Assembly: GCA_934454585.1 (NCBI GenBank)
Contig: CAKSFP010000013.1
Coordinates: forward strand, 1-64,000
Length of the DNA: 64,000 nt
DNA from: an uncultured Clostridia bacterium
GTDB taxonomy: Bacteria; Bacillota; Clostridia; UMGS1810
Direction: 5' to 3'
Made by a program: the position numbers and the translations under genes. Under the pieces are notes generated by a model. The model saw only the letters and a list, made by a program, of their open reading frames with translations, did not search any database and was not told the origin of the DNA. This document shows positions 44,041-52,003 of this stretch, in pieces (the stretch's first letter is position 1; each line of letters begins with the position of its first letter).

Positions 44041-44751
44041 TCACACCATTTTGGTTATTTCCCTCCTAAGCCGCGCGATTATCCGCTTTTCCAGCCGCGA
44101 TATATACGACTGCGATATCCCCAGCAGATCCGCAACCTCTTTTTGTGTCTTTGCCGTGCCGCTGCGCACGCCGAACCTCAGCTCCATTATGCTGCGCTCC
44201 CTTTTGCTCAGCTTGCCCAGGGCAATGCGCAAAAGCTGCTTGTCAACCTCGTTTTCAATGTCTCGGCAGATGATGTCGCTGTCCGTGCCCAGGATGTCCG
44301 AGAGGAGCAGTTCGTTGCCGTCCCAGTCCACATTAAGCGGCTCGTCAATGGATATCTCCGTCTTGCGGTTGCTGTTTTTGCGCAGATACATGAGTATCTC
44401 GTTCTCTATGCAGCGCGACGAATATGTGGCAAGTTTGATGTTTTTGTCCGGCTTGAAAGTGTTTATTGATTTTATCAGCCCTATGGTGCCGATGGATATC
44501 AGATCCTCAATGCCTATCCCCGTGTTTTCAAACTTTTTTGCAATGTACACCACAAGTCGCAGATTGCGCTCGATGAGCTGCTCTTTCGCCTTCTTTGAGC
44601 CTTTGGAGAGAGATTCAATGAGTTTTTCTTCCTCCTCGCGCGTCAGCGGCGGAGGCAGAGTCGCCGGGCCGTTGATATAGAATACCGGTTCCGGCTCGTT
44701 GATTTTGAGCCAAAAGTTGTGAATGAATTGTGGAAGTGACGCAGTGTTCAT
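44041..44751 (-). CDS. sigE: Sporulation sigma factor SigE (pro-sigma-E)
   Basis: A 236-residue sporulation sigma factor of the early mother cell. The first ~27 residues (FIHNFWLKINEPEP) are the pro-sequence removed by SpoIIGA; FYINGPATLPPPLTREEEE aligns with the processed N-terminus of Bacillus SigE. Regions 2 (RNLRLVVYIAKKFENTGIGI, EDLISIGTIGLIKSINTFKP, ATYSSRCIENEILMYLR) and 4 (LGISQSYISRLEKRIIARLR) are intact. It starts 14 bp after spoIIGA with AAAGGAG in the gap. In many Firmicutes sigG follows directly; here it does not. Confidence 0.95.
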   Translation of the reverse strand: MNTASLPQFIHNFWLKINEPEPVFYINGPATLPPPLTREEEEKLIESLSKGSKKAKEQLIERNLRLVVYIAKKFENTGIGIEDLISIGTIGLIKSINTFKPDKNIKLATYSSRCIENEILMYLRKNSNRKTEISIDEPLNVDWDGNELLLSDILGTDSDIICRDIENEVDKQLLRIALGKLSKRERSIMELRFGVRSGTAKTQKEVADLLGISQSYISRLEKRIIARLRREITKMV

Positions 44752-44765
44752 ATGTACTTACTCCT

Positions 44766-45608
44766 TTATTTAAGAAAACTTTCAGGTCCTGCCAAAGCAT
44801 TGTATTCGCTGCTTTGACTGAGACTTTGATTTGAAATGGCTATGGTTATGTTGTCGCACAGAGGTTCATCCGAGCAGATTTTGTCCGGCTTGAAACCCAT
44901 GAGAAGGCCATTGTCCGTGCCGAGCGCTCTAAAAGGTATCAGACGGATATCGTCGATGTATTTTGACATTTCAAGAATGTCCGACGGCGGTATGTCCTGC
45001 GGCACAATGCCGCGCAGAGCGGTTTTTTCGACAATGATTACCGGACTGCCCGTGAGCGGCTCTGTAAGCATATTGCCAGTGTCAAGCAGCACGGTTATTG
45101 CCGCTGCTCTGCCGTTTTTGTATATAACCATGCGGTGGCAGTCACGGGCGGAGTATTTTTTGCATATTCCGAGTGACAGCTTGATTATGACATATGCGGC
45201 AACGGATGAGACGATGACCGTGCGCAGGCTTGTATCAAAATAGAGCACGCCGTTGTTTTGCCCGATTCTGCCGGCGGTGCAGTACGATGCGACAAGCGCA
45301 CATCCGCCGCACACCAGTGAAACGGTGTAGAACATACACAGATTTTTGACAAAGGCTTTGATTGATTTTGCACCGAAAGATATGTATGTCATGACGGCAG
45401 ACAGAGTGAATTTTCCCAAAAGGCTTGCCGCCGGGGCGAAACTCGGCACAAACATACACACCGCATACACCGCACCGACGCACGAGGCAATTATTCTGCG
45501 GTACGCCTTTGATTTGCTGCGCGTCAGCAACGATGTGACGGCGAGCAGAATCAGATTAATAACAAAGTTTGTCAGAAACAACACATCGGCGTATACTATC
45601 AATTTCAT
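44766..45608 (-). CDS. spoIIGA: Pro-sigma-E processing aspartic protease SpoIIGA
   Basis: A 280-residue membrane protease that cleaves pro-sigma-E in response to a forespore signal. The N-terminal half has about five membrane helices (VYADVLFLTNFVINLILLAV through IVSSVAAYVIIKLSLG). The cytoplasmic protease domain has the catalytic Asp in VLLDTGNMLTEPLTG. The ATG at 45608 has GAGGTGAG; a longer frame upstream is not supported. It is co-transcribed with sigE. Confidence 0.94.
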   Translation of the reverse strand: MKLIVYADVLFLTNFVINLILLAVTSLLTRSKSKAYRRIIASCVGAVYAVCMFVPSFAPAASLLGKFTLSAVMTYISFGAKSIKAFVKNLCMFYTVSLVCGGCALVASYCTAGRIGQNNGVLYFDTSLRTVIVSSVAAYVIIKLSLGICKKYSARDCHRMVIYKNGRAAAITVLLDTGNMLTEPLTGSPVIIVEKTALRGIVPQDIPPSDILEMSKYIDDIRLIPFRALGTDNGLLMGFKPDKICSDEPLCDNITIAISNQSLSQSSEYNALAGPESFLK

Positions 45609-45738
45609 CTCACCTCTGCAATTAGTATACATTAATGTATAGTAAGAATTTTGTAATATTATGCAAGGTTGGAAAATATATTTTTGAGATTGTGGATTTG
45701 AAAGGAAACACCAAGCTGAAACTATGGTGCGCAAGGTT

Positions 45739-46011
45739 AGCCGAAAGAGAATAACCCGAACTCCGATTTTGAGAGGCGGATTTCCGCTTTCGCTGTGTTA
45801 AAATACTCGGCAATCCGACAGGATTACCTGCGTTTTTGCCTTGCGCAACCAAAAATCCGCTCTCTCAAAATTCTGCGACCTGAAAAAGATAGAATTTTGA
45901 GCAGATTTTGGTGCGGAAGATGCAGCAAGGCTGGCGCCTTGCAAAGATGACAAGCCAAAAGATGCCGAAATTATGCCTTTTCAGGCGGGTTCAGATTATT
46001 CTCTTTCGGCT
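45739..46011. repeat. 273-bp inverted-repeat element, highly structured
   Basis: Outer arms AGCCGAAAGAGAATAACCCG (45739) and the near-complement ending CTCTTTCGGCT (45989-46011). Inside: ATTTTGAGAGGCGGATTT pairs with AAATCCGCTCTCTCAAAAT; CTCAAAATTCT pairs perfectly with AGAATTTTGAG; GCAAGGC pairs with GCCTTGC. It is either a MITE or a structured RNA; nothing codes here. Confidence 0.65.
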
Positions 46012-46060
46012 AGGCAAACGGGACCCGAACCAGTATTGCGTGTTCGAGTCTTGTTTGCCT
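46012..46060. repeat. Palindrome built from a tRNA-3'-end-like sequence
   Basis: AGGCAAACGGGACCCGAAC (46012-46030) is the near reverse complement of GTTCGAGTCTTGTTTGCCT (46042-46060). The second arm resembles a tRNA T-arm and acceptor strand. A full tRNA cannot be folded here. A related single arm lies at 47148-47173. Confidence 0.6.
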
Positions 46061-46159
46061 AAAAATTTTGTTTCATCAACATAAGTATGAGAAATCATTG
46101 ACTTTGAGTTAAAAAAGTAGTAAAATGTACGCATAACATTTATTGAACGGAGAATATAT

Positions 46160-46369
46160 ATGAGACAAAACGATCACGGCTTCACCATAGGAGAACACGA
46201 GGAAAACGGACTTAAGTATAAATTCAGACTGTCTAACAAAAAATACTCCATACTGGAATGTGTGCCCGACAGTGACGAAAAGCCAAAGACACTGCTTGTC
46301 ACTCCCAACAGCACTAAAGCATATGAGGAGTGGAACAAAATCAAGCGCCCCGAAAAGCTGAAAAAATAA
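46160..46369 (+). CDS. Small conserved-looking hypothetical protein (69 aa)
   Basis: A 69-residue, highly charged soluble protein (NDHGFTIGEHEENGLKYKFR, PKTLLVTPNSTKAYEEWNKI, KRPEKLKK). GGAGAATATAT precedes the ATG. I do not recognise a family. It is on the same strand as rex, 114 bp upstream of it. Its real-gene status rests on the ribosome site and balanced composition. Confidence 0.55.
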   Translation: MRQNDHGFTIGEHEENGLKYKFRLSNKKYSILECVPDSDEKPKTLLVTPNSTKAYEEWNKIKRPEKLKK

Positions 46370-46483
46370 CGGCTGACGATATTATTTTTCTCATTTTCAT
46401 GACTTGCAAAAACAGATGATATATGCTATACTATAAAGTATCGCGGATTGCGGCAATATTGTTACAAGGAAGTGAAAGACGCA

Positions 46484-47113
46484 ATGAAGGATAGGGATGT
46501 TTCTCTCGTGGTTGTAAAGCGAATGCCGAGATATTACAGATATCTGGACGATTTGCTCAGCAAAAATATAACAAGAATCTCGTCAACCGAGCTAAGCAAG
46601 AAAATGGGCGTCACTGCCTCGCAGATACGGCAGGATCTCAATTGTTTCGGCGGCTTCGGTCAGCAGGGATACGGCTATAATGTTGAAATGCTGCATGAAA
46701 AAATCGGCAGCATACTCGGTCTTGACAGAGGATACAAGATGATAATCGTGGGTGCCGGCCATCTGGGTCATGCACTTGCCAATCACAACAATTTCCGGAA
46801 AAGAGGTTTCCGCCTTGTCGGGATATACGACACCGATGCGGCAATCATAGGCAAGGACATTGCCGGACTGACGGTGGAAGATTATGAGAATGTAGAGGAC
46901 TCAATAGCGGACAAAAAACCTGACATAGCGATACTTGCAGTACCCAAATCGGCGGTAAACGATGTGGCGGAACGGCTGATGAATGCAGGGGTGCGCGGTT
47001 TTCTCAACTTTACATATGCGGAACTGAACCTGCCGAGTGATGTGACGGTCGAAAATGTACACATCAGCGACACTCTCATGACCCTGGCATACAGAATATC
47101 GGAAAACAGCTGA
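46484..47113 (+). CDS. rex: Redox-sensing transcriptional repressor Rex
   Basis: A 209-residue repressor that senses the NADH/NAD ratio and controls fermentation genes. The N-terminal winged helix (MPRYYRYLDDLLSKNITRIS, TELSKKMGVTASQIRQDLNC) is followed by a Rossmann domain with MIIVGAGHLGHALANH. The C-terminal domain-swapped helix (SDTLMTLAYRISENS) is also present. The ATG at 46484 (AAGGAAG upstream) gives the normal Rex length; a longer frame starts at 46448. PflB in this window is a plausible target, but I found no clear Rex operator. Confidence 0.94.
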   Translation: MKDRDVSLVVVKRMPRYYRYLDDLLSKNITRISSTELSKKMGVTASQIRQDLNCFGGFGQQGYGYNVEMLHEKIGSILGLDRGYKMIIVGAGHLGHALANHNNFRKRGFRLVGIYDTDAAIIGKDIAGLTVEDYENVEDSIADKKPDIAILAVPKSAVNDVAERLMNAGVRGFLNFTYAELNLPSDVTVENVHISDTLMTLAYRISENS

Positions 47114-47147
47114 AAAATCAGCTGCAAAAACATCTATCGGCAAGCAA

Positions 47148-47173
47148 TGCGTGTTCGAGTCTCGTTTGCCTAA
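47148..47173. repeat. tRNA-3'-end-like fragment downstream of rex
   Basis: ATGCGTGTTCGAGTCTCG followed by TTTGCCTA almost repeats 46037-46061 in direct orientation. Not part of a foldable tRNA. Confidence 0.55.
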
Positions 47174-47201
47174 ATAAAAAAACACAGATACAAAAGTGCT
47201 G

Positions 47202-47240
47202 AAAGACGGATTCATTTTATGCTGAATCCGTCTTTTTTTG
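47202..47240 (+). terminator. Terminator after rex
   Basis: Perfect 13-bp stem AAAGACGGATTCA / TGAATCCGTCTTT (47202-47214 and 47223-47235) followed by a T-run. Confidence 0.9.
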
Positions 47241-47287
47241 AATATTTTTTGCACCGAAACAATATAAATATATATGGAGGTGCGATA

Positions 47288-47668
47288 ATGAACGAATACG
47301 GTTTTATTACGGCAAGAGTTTTTACATCGCGGGGTGAGATACCCGTGGAAAACGCGTCGGTGACCATAGAAAACAGCGATATGTCATCTGTGCTCGGCGC
47401 GCGCATAACCGACCAAAACGGCAAAACGCCGCCAATTAAAATCATTACCCCAAGCCGCGAGGAATCCCGCGAGCCCGGGTTTGAAAATCCTTTCACCGCA
47501 GTGAACATCAGGATAAGTCATCCTAAGTTTTACACATACTATGTGCGCGACGCACAGGTATTCGAGGGCGAAACATCTATCCAGGTGGCAGAGCTCATCC
47601 CCATATCCGAGGACGAAGAACTGCCATATCGGCTTGACGATTTCAGCGTTACGCCGCAGAATCTGTAG
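47288..47668 (+). CDS. SleC pro-region-like protein (Ig/carboxypeptidase-regulatory fold)
   Basis: A 126-residue, mostly beta protein without signal peptide. GFITARVFTSRGEIPVENAS and the later AQVFEGETSIQVAELIPISE resemble the N-terminal pro-region that precedes the catalytic domain in clostridial SleC. The next gene, 11 bp downstream in another frame and with its own AGGAGGTGA site, begins exactly where the SleC catalytic region would begin. GGAGGTG precedes this start. I infer a stand-alone pro-domain; another beta-sandwich role is possible. Confidence 0.6.
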   Translation: MNEYGFITARVFTSRGEIPVENASVTIENSDMSSVLGARITDQNGKTPPIKIITPSREESREPGFENPFTAVNIRISHPKFYTYYVRDAQVFEGETSIQVAELIPISEDEELPYRLDDFSVTPQNL

Positions 47669-47679
47669 GAGGTGATTAT

Positions 47680-48861
47680 ATGCCCGATATTATAACCACT
47701 CCGTACATTCCCGAATTTATCACGGTTCATCTCGGCTCGCCCGACTCTGATGCACAGAATGTGACGGTGTCTTTTTCCGATTATATAAAAAATGTTGCCT
47801 CCAGCGAAATATACCCCACCTGGAACGAATCTGCGATAGTCGCAAACATCTATGCGCAGATTTCTTTTGCGCTAAACAGGGTGTACACCGCTTTCTACAG
47901 GAGCAGAGGCTATGATTTCAACATCACTTCCTCAACCGCATACGACCAGAAATATATCTACGGCAGAAATATTTTTGACAATATAGACCGTATAGTAGAC
48001 GGTATGTTTACATCATACATCCGCCGCGTGGGGTTTGTGGAGCCGCTTGCGGCAAAGTATTGCAACGGCACCACAGTCACCTGCAGCGGTCTGTCACAAT
48101 GGGGCAGCGAGGAGCTTGCAAGTCAAGGTTACAACGCAATACAAATTTTGAAATACTATTACGGCGACAACATAGAAATAGTGTCCAACGCCCCGATATT
48201 TCCATCCGCAGACAGCTACCCGGGGCGCGCGGTCAGGCTCGGCGATGTGGGCGATGCGGTGGTCGCGGTGCAGCGCTCACTCAACGAGATAAGCACAAAT
48301 TATCCGAGCATACCCGCCGTCACCGTGGACGGAATTTTCGGCGAGAACACCGAGAACTCCGTCAAGACAATGCAAAGCATATTCAACCTGACTCCGGACG
48401 GAGTTGTGGGACTTGCAACATGGTATAAGCTGGTGTATCTGTATGTCGGTATACGGCGGCTCGCTGAGCTGAACTCGCGCGGTCAGCAATTCTACGGCAT
48501 ACCCTTTGAATACAAAAATGTGATTTCCATAGGCGACCGCGGCGAAAATGTGAGCATAATACAGTATATGCTCACGTCACTGTCCGAGTTTTATTACGAA
48601 ATTCCGTTTACCGACATAGACGGCATTTTCGGAGAATCCACGCAGGCGGCGGTCAGAGCATTTCAGAGGATTTTCTCCCTGCCCGTCAACGGCGTAATTA
48701 CCGAGAGGGTGTGGAACGAGATTTACGACGCATTCGTAGGCATCGATAGGGAATTTACCAGCAGAGAATATACGACTCAGCTCGACAATGTAATCAACGG
48801 CGATCCGCAAAAACCGCCATATAATCTCAAGTTCGGCGATTCTGACTACAGGGAGGATTAA
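47680..48861 (+). CDS. sleC: SleC-type spore cortex-lytic enzyme, SpoIID-like plus two peptidoglycan-binding repeats
   Basis: A 393-residue protein. Residues ~1-170 carry the SpoIID/LytB-like lytic transglycosylase domain: IKNVASSEIYPTWNESAI with the likely catalytic Glu, ISFALNRVYTAFYRSRGYDF, and CSGLSQWGSEELASQGYNAI. Two PG_binding_1 repeats follow (about 185-250 and 285-345: VDGIFGENTENSVKTMQSIF; IDGIFGESTQAAVRAFQRIF). There is no signal peptide, as expected for enzymes made in the mother cell and packed into the spore. It would degrade cortex during germination. SleC proteins normally carry the pro-region in the same chain; here it is absent. Confidence 0.75.
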   Translation: MPDIITTPYIPEFITVHLGSPDSDAQNVTVSFSDYIKNVASSEIYPTWNESAIVANIYAQISFALNRVYTAFYRSRGYDFNITSSTAYDQKYIYGRNIFDNIDRIVDGMFTSYIRRVGFVEPLAAKYCNGTTVTCSGLSQWGSEELASQGYNAIQILKYYYGDNIEIVSNAPIFPSADSYPGRAVRLGDVGDAVVAVQRSLNEISTNYPSIPAVTVDGIFGENTENSVKTMQSIFNLTPDGVVGLATWYKLVYLYVGIRRLAELNSRGQQFYGIPFEYKNVISIGDRGENVSIIQYMLTSLSEFYYEIPFTDIDGIFGESTQAAVRAFQRIFSLPVNGVITERVWNEIYDAFVGIDREFTSREYTTQLDNVINGDPQKPPYNLKFGDSDYRED

Positions 48862-48862
48862 G

Positions 48863-49561
48863 ATGAATAACAGAGATGACATCAAGCGTGAATTTGCCCG
48901 CAGCCGCGCGGCGAAGGACCCGACGCCCGCTCAGCCGGCTCCGAACATTGCAGTCCCCGTGCGCGGCATTCTGGGAGGACATACATACACCGACGAAGTG
49001 CCCGATAAGTCAAACGGCATCGGACTGGTGGACGAGACAGGACCGGTGCGCAGTCTGCAGATTTTTTTGCGCAACATAGCGTCGCACTATGATTTTGTGC
49101 CGCAGATTATCCCGGACGGAATCTTCGGTGAACAGACAAGAGATTCGCTCAAAAGCTTCCAGGGCGGATTCGGACTCGAACCGACCGGCGAGACAGATTT
49201 TGATACATGGAACAAAATCATCGAGGTGTCCTCATATGTGGACGACATCAACGCCAACGCATCCCTCGTCCTTGTGTACCCGGAGACGGGCGAGAAAATC
49301 TATCCCGGTCAGCACAGCATAGATCTTCTTGTCATACAGGCGATGATGAAAGCGCTGAGCGACACGGACAATAATTTTGTGCCGTTGGAGATAACAAGCG
49401 TGCACGACGAAAACTCCGTCAAGGCGGTGCTGCGTATCCAGCAAATATCCGGCATGACCGAAGACGGAGTGATCACCATAGATTTTTTCAACAACCTGAC
49501 TGTCCTCTATGAGGCCTACATCAGCCGCGAACGCGTCAATTCGGCGCAAAACGGCACATAA
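48863..49561 (+). CDS. Peptidoglycan-binding repeat protein
   Basis: A 232-residue protein with a basic, Ala/Pro-rich N-terminus (about 1-35), then two PG_binding_1 repeats (LQIFLRNIASHYDFVPQIIP, DGIFGEQTRDSLKSFQGGFG; LLVIQAMMKALSDTDNNFVP, HDENSVKAVLRIQQISGMTE). No catalytic domain or signal peptide is visible. It starts 1 bp after the sleC-like gene stop with GGGAGGA inside the end of that gene, so the three genes form one operon closed by a strong terminator. Its role is probably in binding spore peptidoglycan. Confidence 0.75.
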   Translation: MNNRDDIKREFARSRAAKDPTPAQPAPNIAVPVRGILGGHTYTDEVPDKSNGIGLVDETGPVRSLQIFLRNIASHYDFVPQIIPDGIFGEQTRDSLKSFQGGFGLEPTGETDFDTWNKIIEVSSYVDDINANASLVLVYPETGEKIYPGQHSIDLLVIQAMMKALSDTDNNFVPLEITSVHDENSVKAVLRIQQISGMTEDGVITIDFFNNLTVLYEAYISRERVNSAQNGT

Positions 49562-49583
49562 TACACTTGTTTTGAGGAATTTT

Positions 49584-49640
49584 GTGTTCAAAAGTCGGCA
49601 GACTTCTCTATTTGTGTCTGCCGACTTTTGAACACTTTTT
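49584..49640 (+). terminator. Terminator of the sleC-type operon, perfect 20-bp stem
   Basis: Arms 49584-49603 and 49616-49635 are perfect complements, followed by a T-run. It lies just before the convergent DNA glycosylase gene. Confidence 0.92.
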
Positions 49641-49653
49641 ATGCCCGAACGCT

Positions 49654-50532
49654 TCACCGTTTCATAGCGTTTTCCCTGGCATAATAGAACAGATACTGCT
49701 GTGCAATGCCGGCATACTCTCCGAAAATCTGTGCCGCCTTTGCCTGAATCATATTAAGGTTTGCCCCCTCGCCGCAGTAGAGAGTGCGCATGGTGCGCTG
49801 CACCCACACATCTATCGGGAAAGCGTCGCTTTTTTTCATGGAAAAAAGCATGGTGCAGTCCGCCACCTTCGGCCCCACTCCCTTGATCTTGAGCAGCTCC
49901 TTGCGCGCCGCCGCCGTATCAAGGGCACTCACGCGGTCAAGATCCACATCGCCCGAGCACACCTTTTGCACGGCGTCTGCTATATATGCCGCGCGATAGC
50001 CGGCGTGCAGCGGCTCCAGGTCGTCCGCCGACACCCCCTCAAGCTGTGCCGGAGTCGGGAACGAATAGTATGTCCTGCCCGAAAACTCAATTTTGTCTCC
50101 GTACATCCCGCAGAGTTTGGACACAATTTTTTTAATCCGCGGTATTGCATTTTGAGTGGATATAATATAGGAAACAAGACATTCGAATTTTTCCTGATTG
50201 AGTATTCTTATCCCTGCGCCGAACTCTATGGCACGGCGCACATTTTCATCGTGCAGCAGCTCTTTTTTTATAATTGAGTAATCTCTGCCGAGGTCAAGGT
50301 AGTCCGTCCAGATGTTTTTTGCGTCGTCAACCGTTGCGCCCAGGATAAAAATCCTGCCGTCCGATGCGGATATATTAACCGCGCGCGAGAATGCCACGCC
50401 CGTGTACGAGCCGTCGCTCTCTGCATCCCATCGGAAGCACTGACCGCAGCCGAATGTGTGGTTGGGGTTAAAATCCCTCACTCCTTCTATGAACACTCCG
50501 CCGTCCGCGGCATGATATTTTATGTTTTCCAT
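49654..50532 (-). CDS. 8-oxoguanine DNA glycosylase (OGG1-type)
   Basis: A 292-residue base-excision repair enzyme with an N-terminal OGG_N domain (NPNHTFGCGQCFRWDAESDG) and a helix-hairpin-helix-GPD domain. The catalytic Lys is in KIKGVGPKVADCTMLF and the catalytic Asp in AFPIDVWVQRTM. It excises 8-oxoG and cleaves the AP site. Monocistronic; ATG at 50532. Confidence 0.92.
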   Translation of the reverse strand: MENIKYHAADGGVFIEGVRDFNPNHTFGCGQCFRWDAESDGSYTGVAFSRAVNISASDGRIFILGATVDDAKNIWTDYLDLGRDYSIIKKELLHDENVRRAIEFGAGIRILNQEKFECLVSYIISTQNAIPRIKKIVSKLCGMYGDKIEFSGRTYYSFPTPAQLEGVSADDLEPLHAGYRAAYIADAVQKVCSGDVDLDRVSALDTAAARKELLKIKGVGPKVADCTMLFSMKKSDAFPIDVWVQRTMRTLYCGEGANLNMIQAKAAQIFGEYAGIAQQYLFYYARENAMKR

Positions 50533-50701
50533 GCTTATCTCCGCTTTCTTTCGTTTTTTTTTGCGATGCTGTGATTTTTCGCTTTTTCGCTTTTTCGTTT
50601 TTTGCGTTTTAGTGATTCCATTGTAACATAAACACAGAATATTCTCAATATTTTAATATTATTTTTAGGTTAAAAACATTTATTTTTATAAAAGTTTGTG
50701 A

Positions 50702-50707
50702 TATAAT
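50702..50707 (+). promoter_or_regulatory. Extended -10 promoter for murI
   Basis: TATAAT preceded by TGA (extended -10 form), about 40 bp upstream of the murI start. The -35 is weak. It likely serves the murI-DUF1934-argS operon. Confidence 0.6.
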
Positions 50708-50743
50708 GTACCATGTATATAATTATCTCAACGGGAGGATCCT

Positions 50744-51559
50744 ATGAACGATAAATACATAGGTGTCTTTGACTCGGGGCTGGGCGGTCTGACAACCGTC
50801 AAAGAGCTGATGAAAGTTCTGCCCGAGGAAAACATAATATATTTCGGAGACACCGCCAGAGTTCCGTACGGAACAAAATCCGACAGCGTGATTATAAAAT
50901 ATGTGCGCTCGGATGTGAATTTCTTAAAAAGCTTTGACATCAAGATGATAATAGTGGCGTGCGGCACGGCAAGCAGCGTGGCACTGCCTGTGATAAAGGA
51001 CGAATGCGGCGTGCCGATAATCGGCGTGGTGTCACCCACGGTGAGGGCAGCTCTTGGTGCCACGCGCAACAACCGCATAGCAGTCCTCGGCACCAACACC
51101 ACCATAAACAGCGGTAAATATGAGAGCGAGATAAAATCCCTCTCTCCCGACACTTTCGTTTTCAACAAAGCGTGTCCGCTGTTTGTGCCGATTGTGGAAA
51201 ACGGCTGCATAGATGACGAGATAGCGCACCTTGTGTGCAAAAAATATCTTGATGAGGTAATCGAGAGCGGCGCAGACACGGTGATACTCGGCTGCACCCA
51301 CTACCCCATACTGGAGAGGACCATTTCAAAAATCCTCGGCGGCAAAGTGCGGCTTATAAACTCCGGCGCAGAGACGGCGGACTACACCAAGCGTTACCTT
51401 GCGCAGAATGATATGCTCTGCAGCGGCCGCAGCGACAGACAGTACAGATATTATGTAAGCGACTCCGCAGAAAATTTTTCAAGCGTTGCGGACATATTCC
51501 TGGACGGTCACTTTGGCGGCGACATACAAAAAATAAATATAGAAAATTACGGTGATTAG
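50744..51559 (+). CDS. murI: Glutamate racemase
   Basis: A 271-residue racemase that makes D-glutamate for peptidoglycan. The N-terminal GVFDSGLGGLTTVKEL has the conserved Asp-Ser; the two catalytic cysteines are in IVACGTASSVA and LGCTHYPILE. GGGAGGATCCT precedes the ATG. First gene of an operon with DUF1934 (3-bp gap) and argS. Confidence 0.96.
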   Translation: MNDKYIGVFDSGLGGLTTVKELMKVLPEENIIYFGDTARVPYGTKSDSVIIKYVRSDVNFLKSFDIKMIIVACGTASSVALPVIKDECGVPIIGVVSPTVRAALGATRNNRIAVLGTNTTINSGKYESEIKSLSPDTFVFNKACPLFVPIVENGCIDDEIAHLVCKKYLDEVIESGADTVILGCTHYPILERTISKILGGKVRLINSGAETADYTKRYLAQNDMLCSGRSDRQYRYYVSDSAENFSSVADIFLDGHFGGDIQKINIENYGD

Positions 51560-51562
51560 ATT

Positions 51563-52003
51563 ATGGATGATAAATTTATGATAAAAATCCGCGGATTTCA
51601 GCACGCAATTGTCGAGCCGGGCACGGACGACATAGAGATGCTGACAAGCGGCAACTATGAATATGACGAAGAAAGCAACCTGTATTACATCGACTATGAT
51701 GAAACAAAAACAACGGGTATGGAGAACACCCACACCAACATAGAGATCGGCGAGGACTATGTTTCCGTTCAGCGCACGGGAGATGTGGTGTCCGATATGC
51801 TGTTTCTCGCCGGGAGAAAAACATACTCCATGTACACCACGCCTTTCGGTCATCTGACGATAAGCCTGTATACGGAGAAACTCGACATAGTGACCGAGGA
51901 CAACCGCTGCTCCGTAAAGGCAGACTACACCATAGACATTAACGAGAGAACCGTGGGAAAAAACAAGATTGAAATAGATGCATGGGAGGCACAAAAAATA
52001 TGA
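51563..52003 (+). CDS. DUF1934 beta-barrel protein (YwiB-like)
   Basis: A 146-residue DUF1934 protein, predicted to be a small lipocalin-like beta barrel (KIRGFQHAIVEPGTDDIEML; DISLY-like ITISLYTEKLDI; VKADYTIDINERTVGKNKIE). A member of this family also precedes argS in Bacillus, so the neighbourhood is conserved. Its stop overlaps the argS start (ATGA). Function unknown. Confidence 0.85.
   Translation: MDDKFMIKIRGFQHAIVEPGTDDIEMLTSGNYEYDEESNLYYIDYDETKTTGMENTHTNIEIGEDYVSVQRTGDVVSDMLFLAGRKTYSMYTTPFGHLTISLYTEKLDIVTEDNRCSVKADYTIDINERTVGKNKIEIDAWEAQKI

Larger units (their letters stand above)
45609..46159. other. 551-bp intergenic region with structured element
   Basis: No gene is supportable. 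The spoIIGA promoter should lie at the left edge. The centre is a palindrome-rich element (45739-46060), described separately, and the right end holds the promoter of the small gene at 46160. Confidence 0.65.

Noticed and set aside
46012..46060. tRNA gene
   Set aside because: Only T-arm and acceptor-like pieces as a palindrome; no D-arm or anticodon arm can be folded.
46160..47173. Small integrative element between tRNA-like fragments
   Set aside because: Content is rex and a small gene; no integrase or cargo.
47680..49561. Phage lysis or tail module
   Set aside because: The SpoIID-like domain and PG-binding repeats fit spore cortex hydrolysis; no holin, portal or tail genes nearby.
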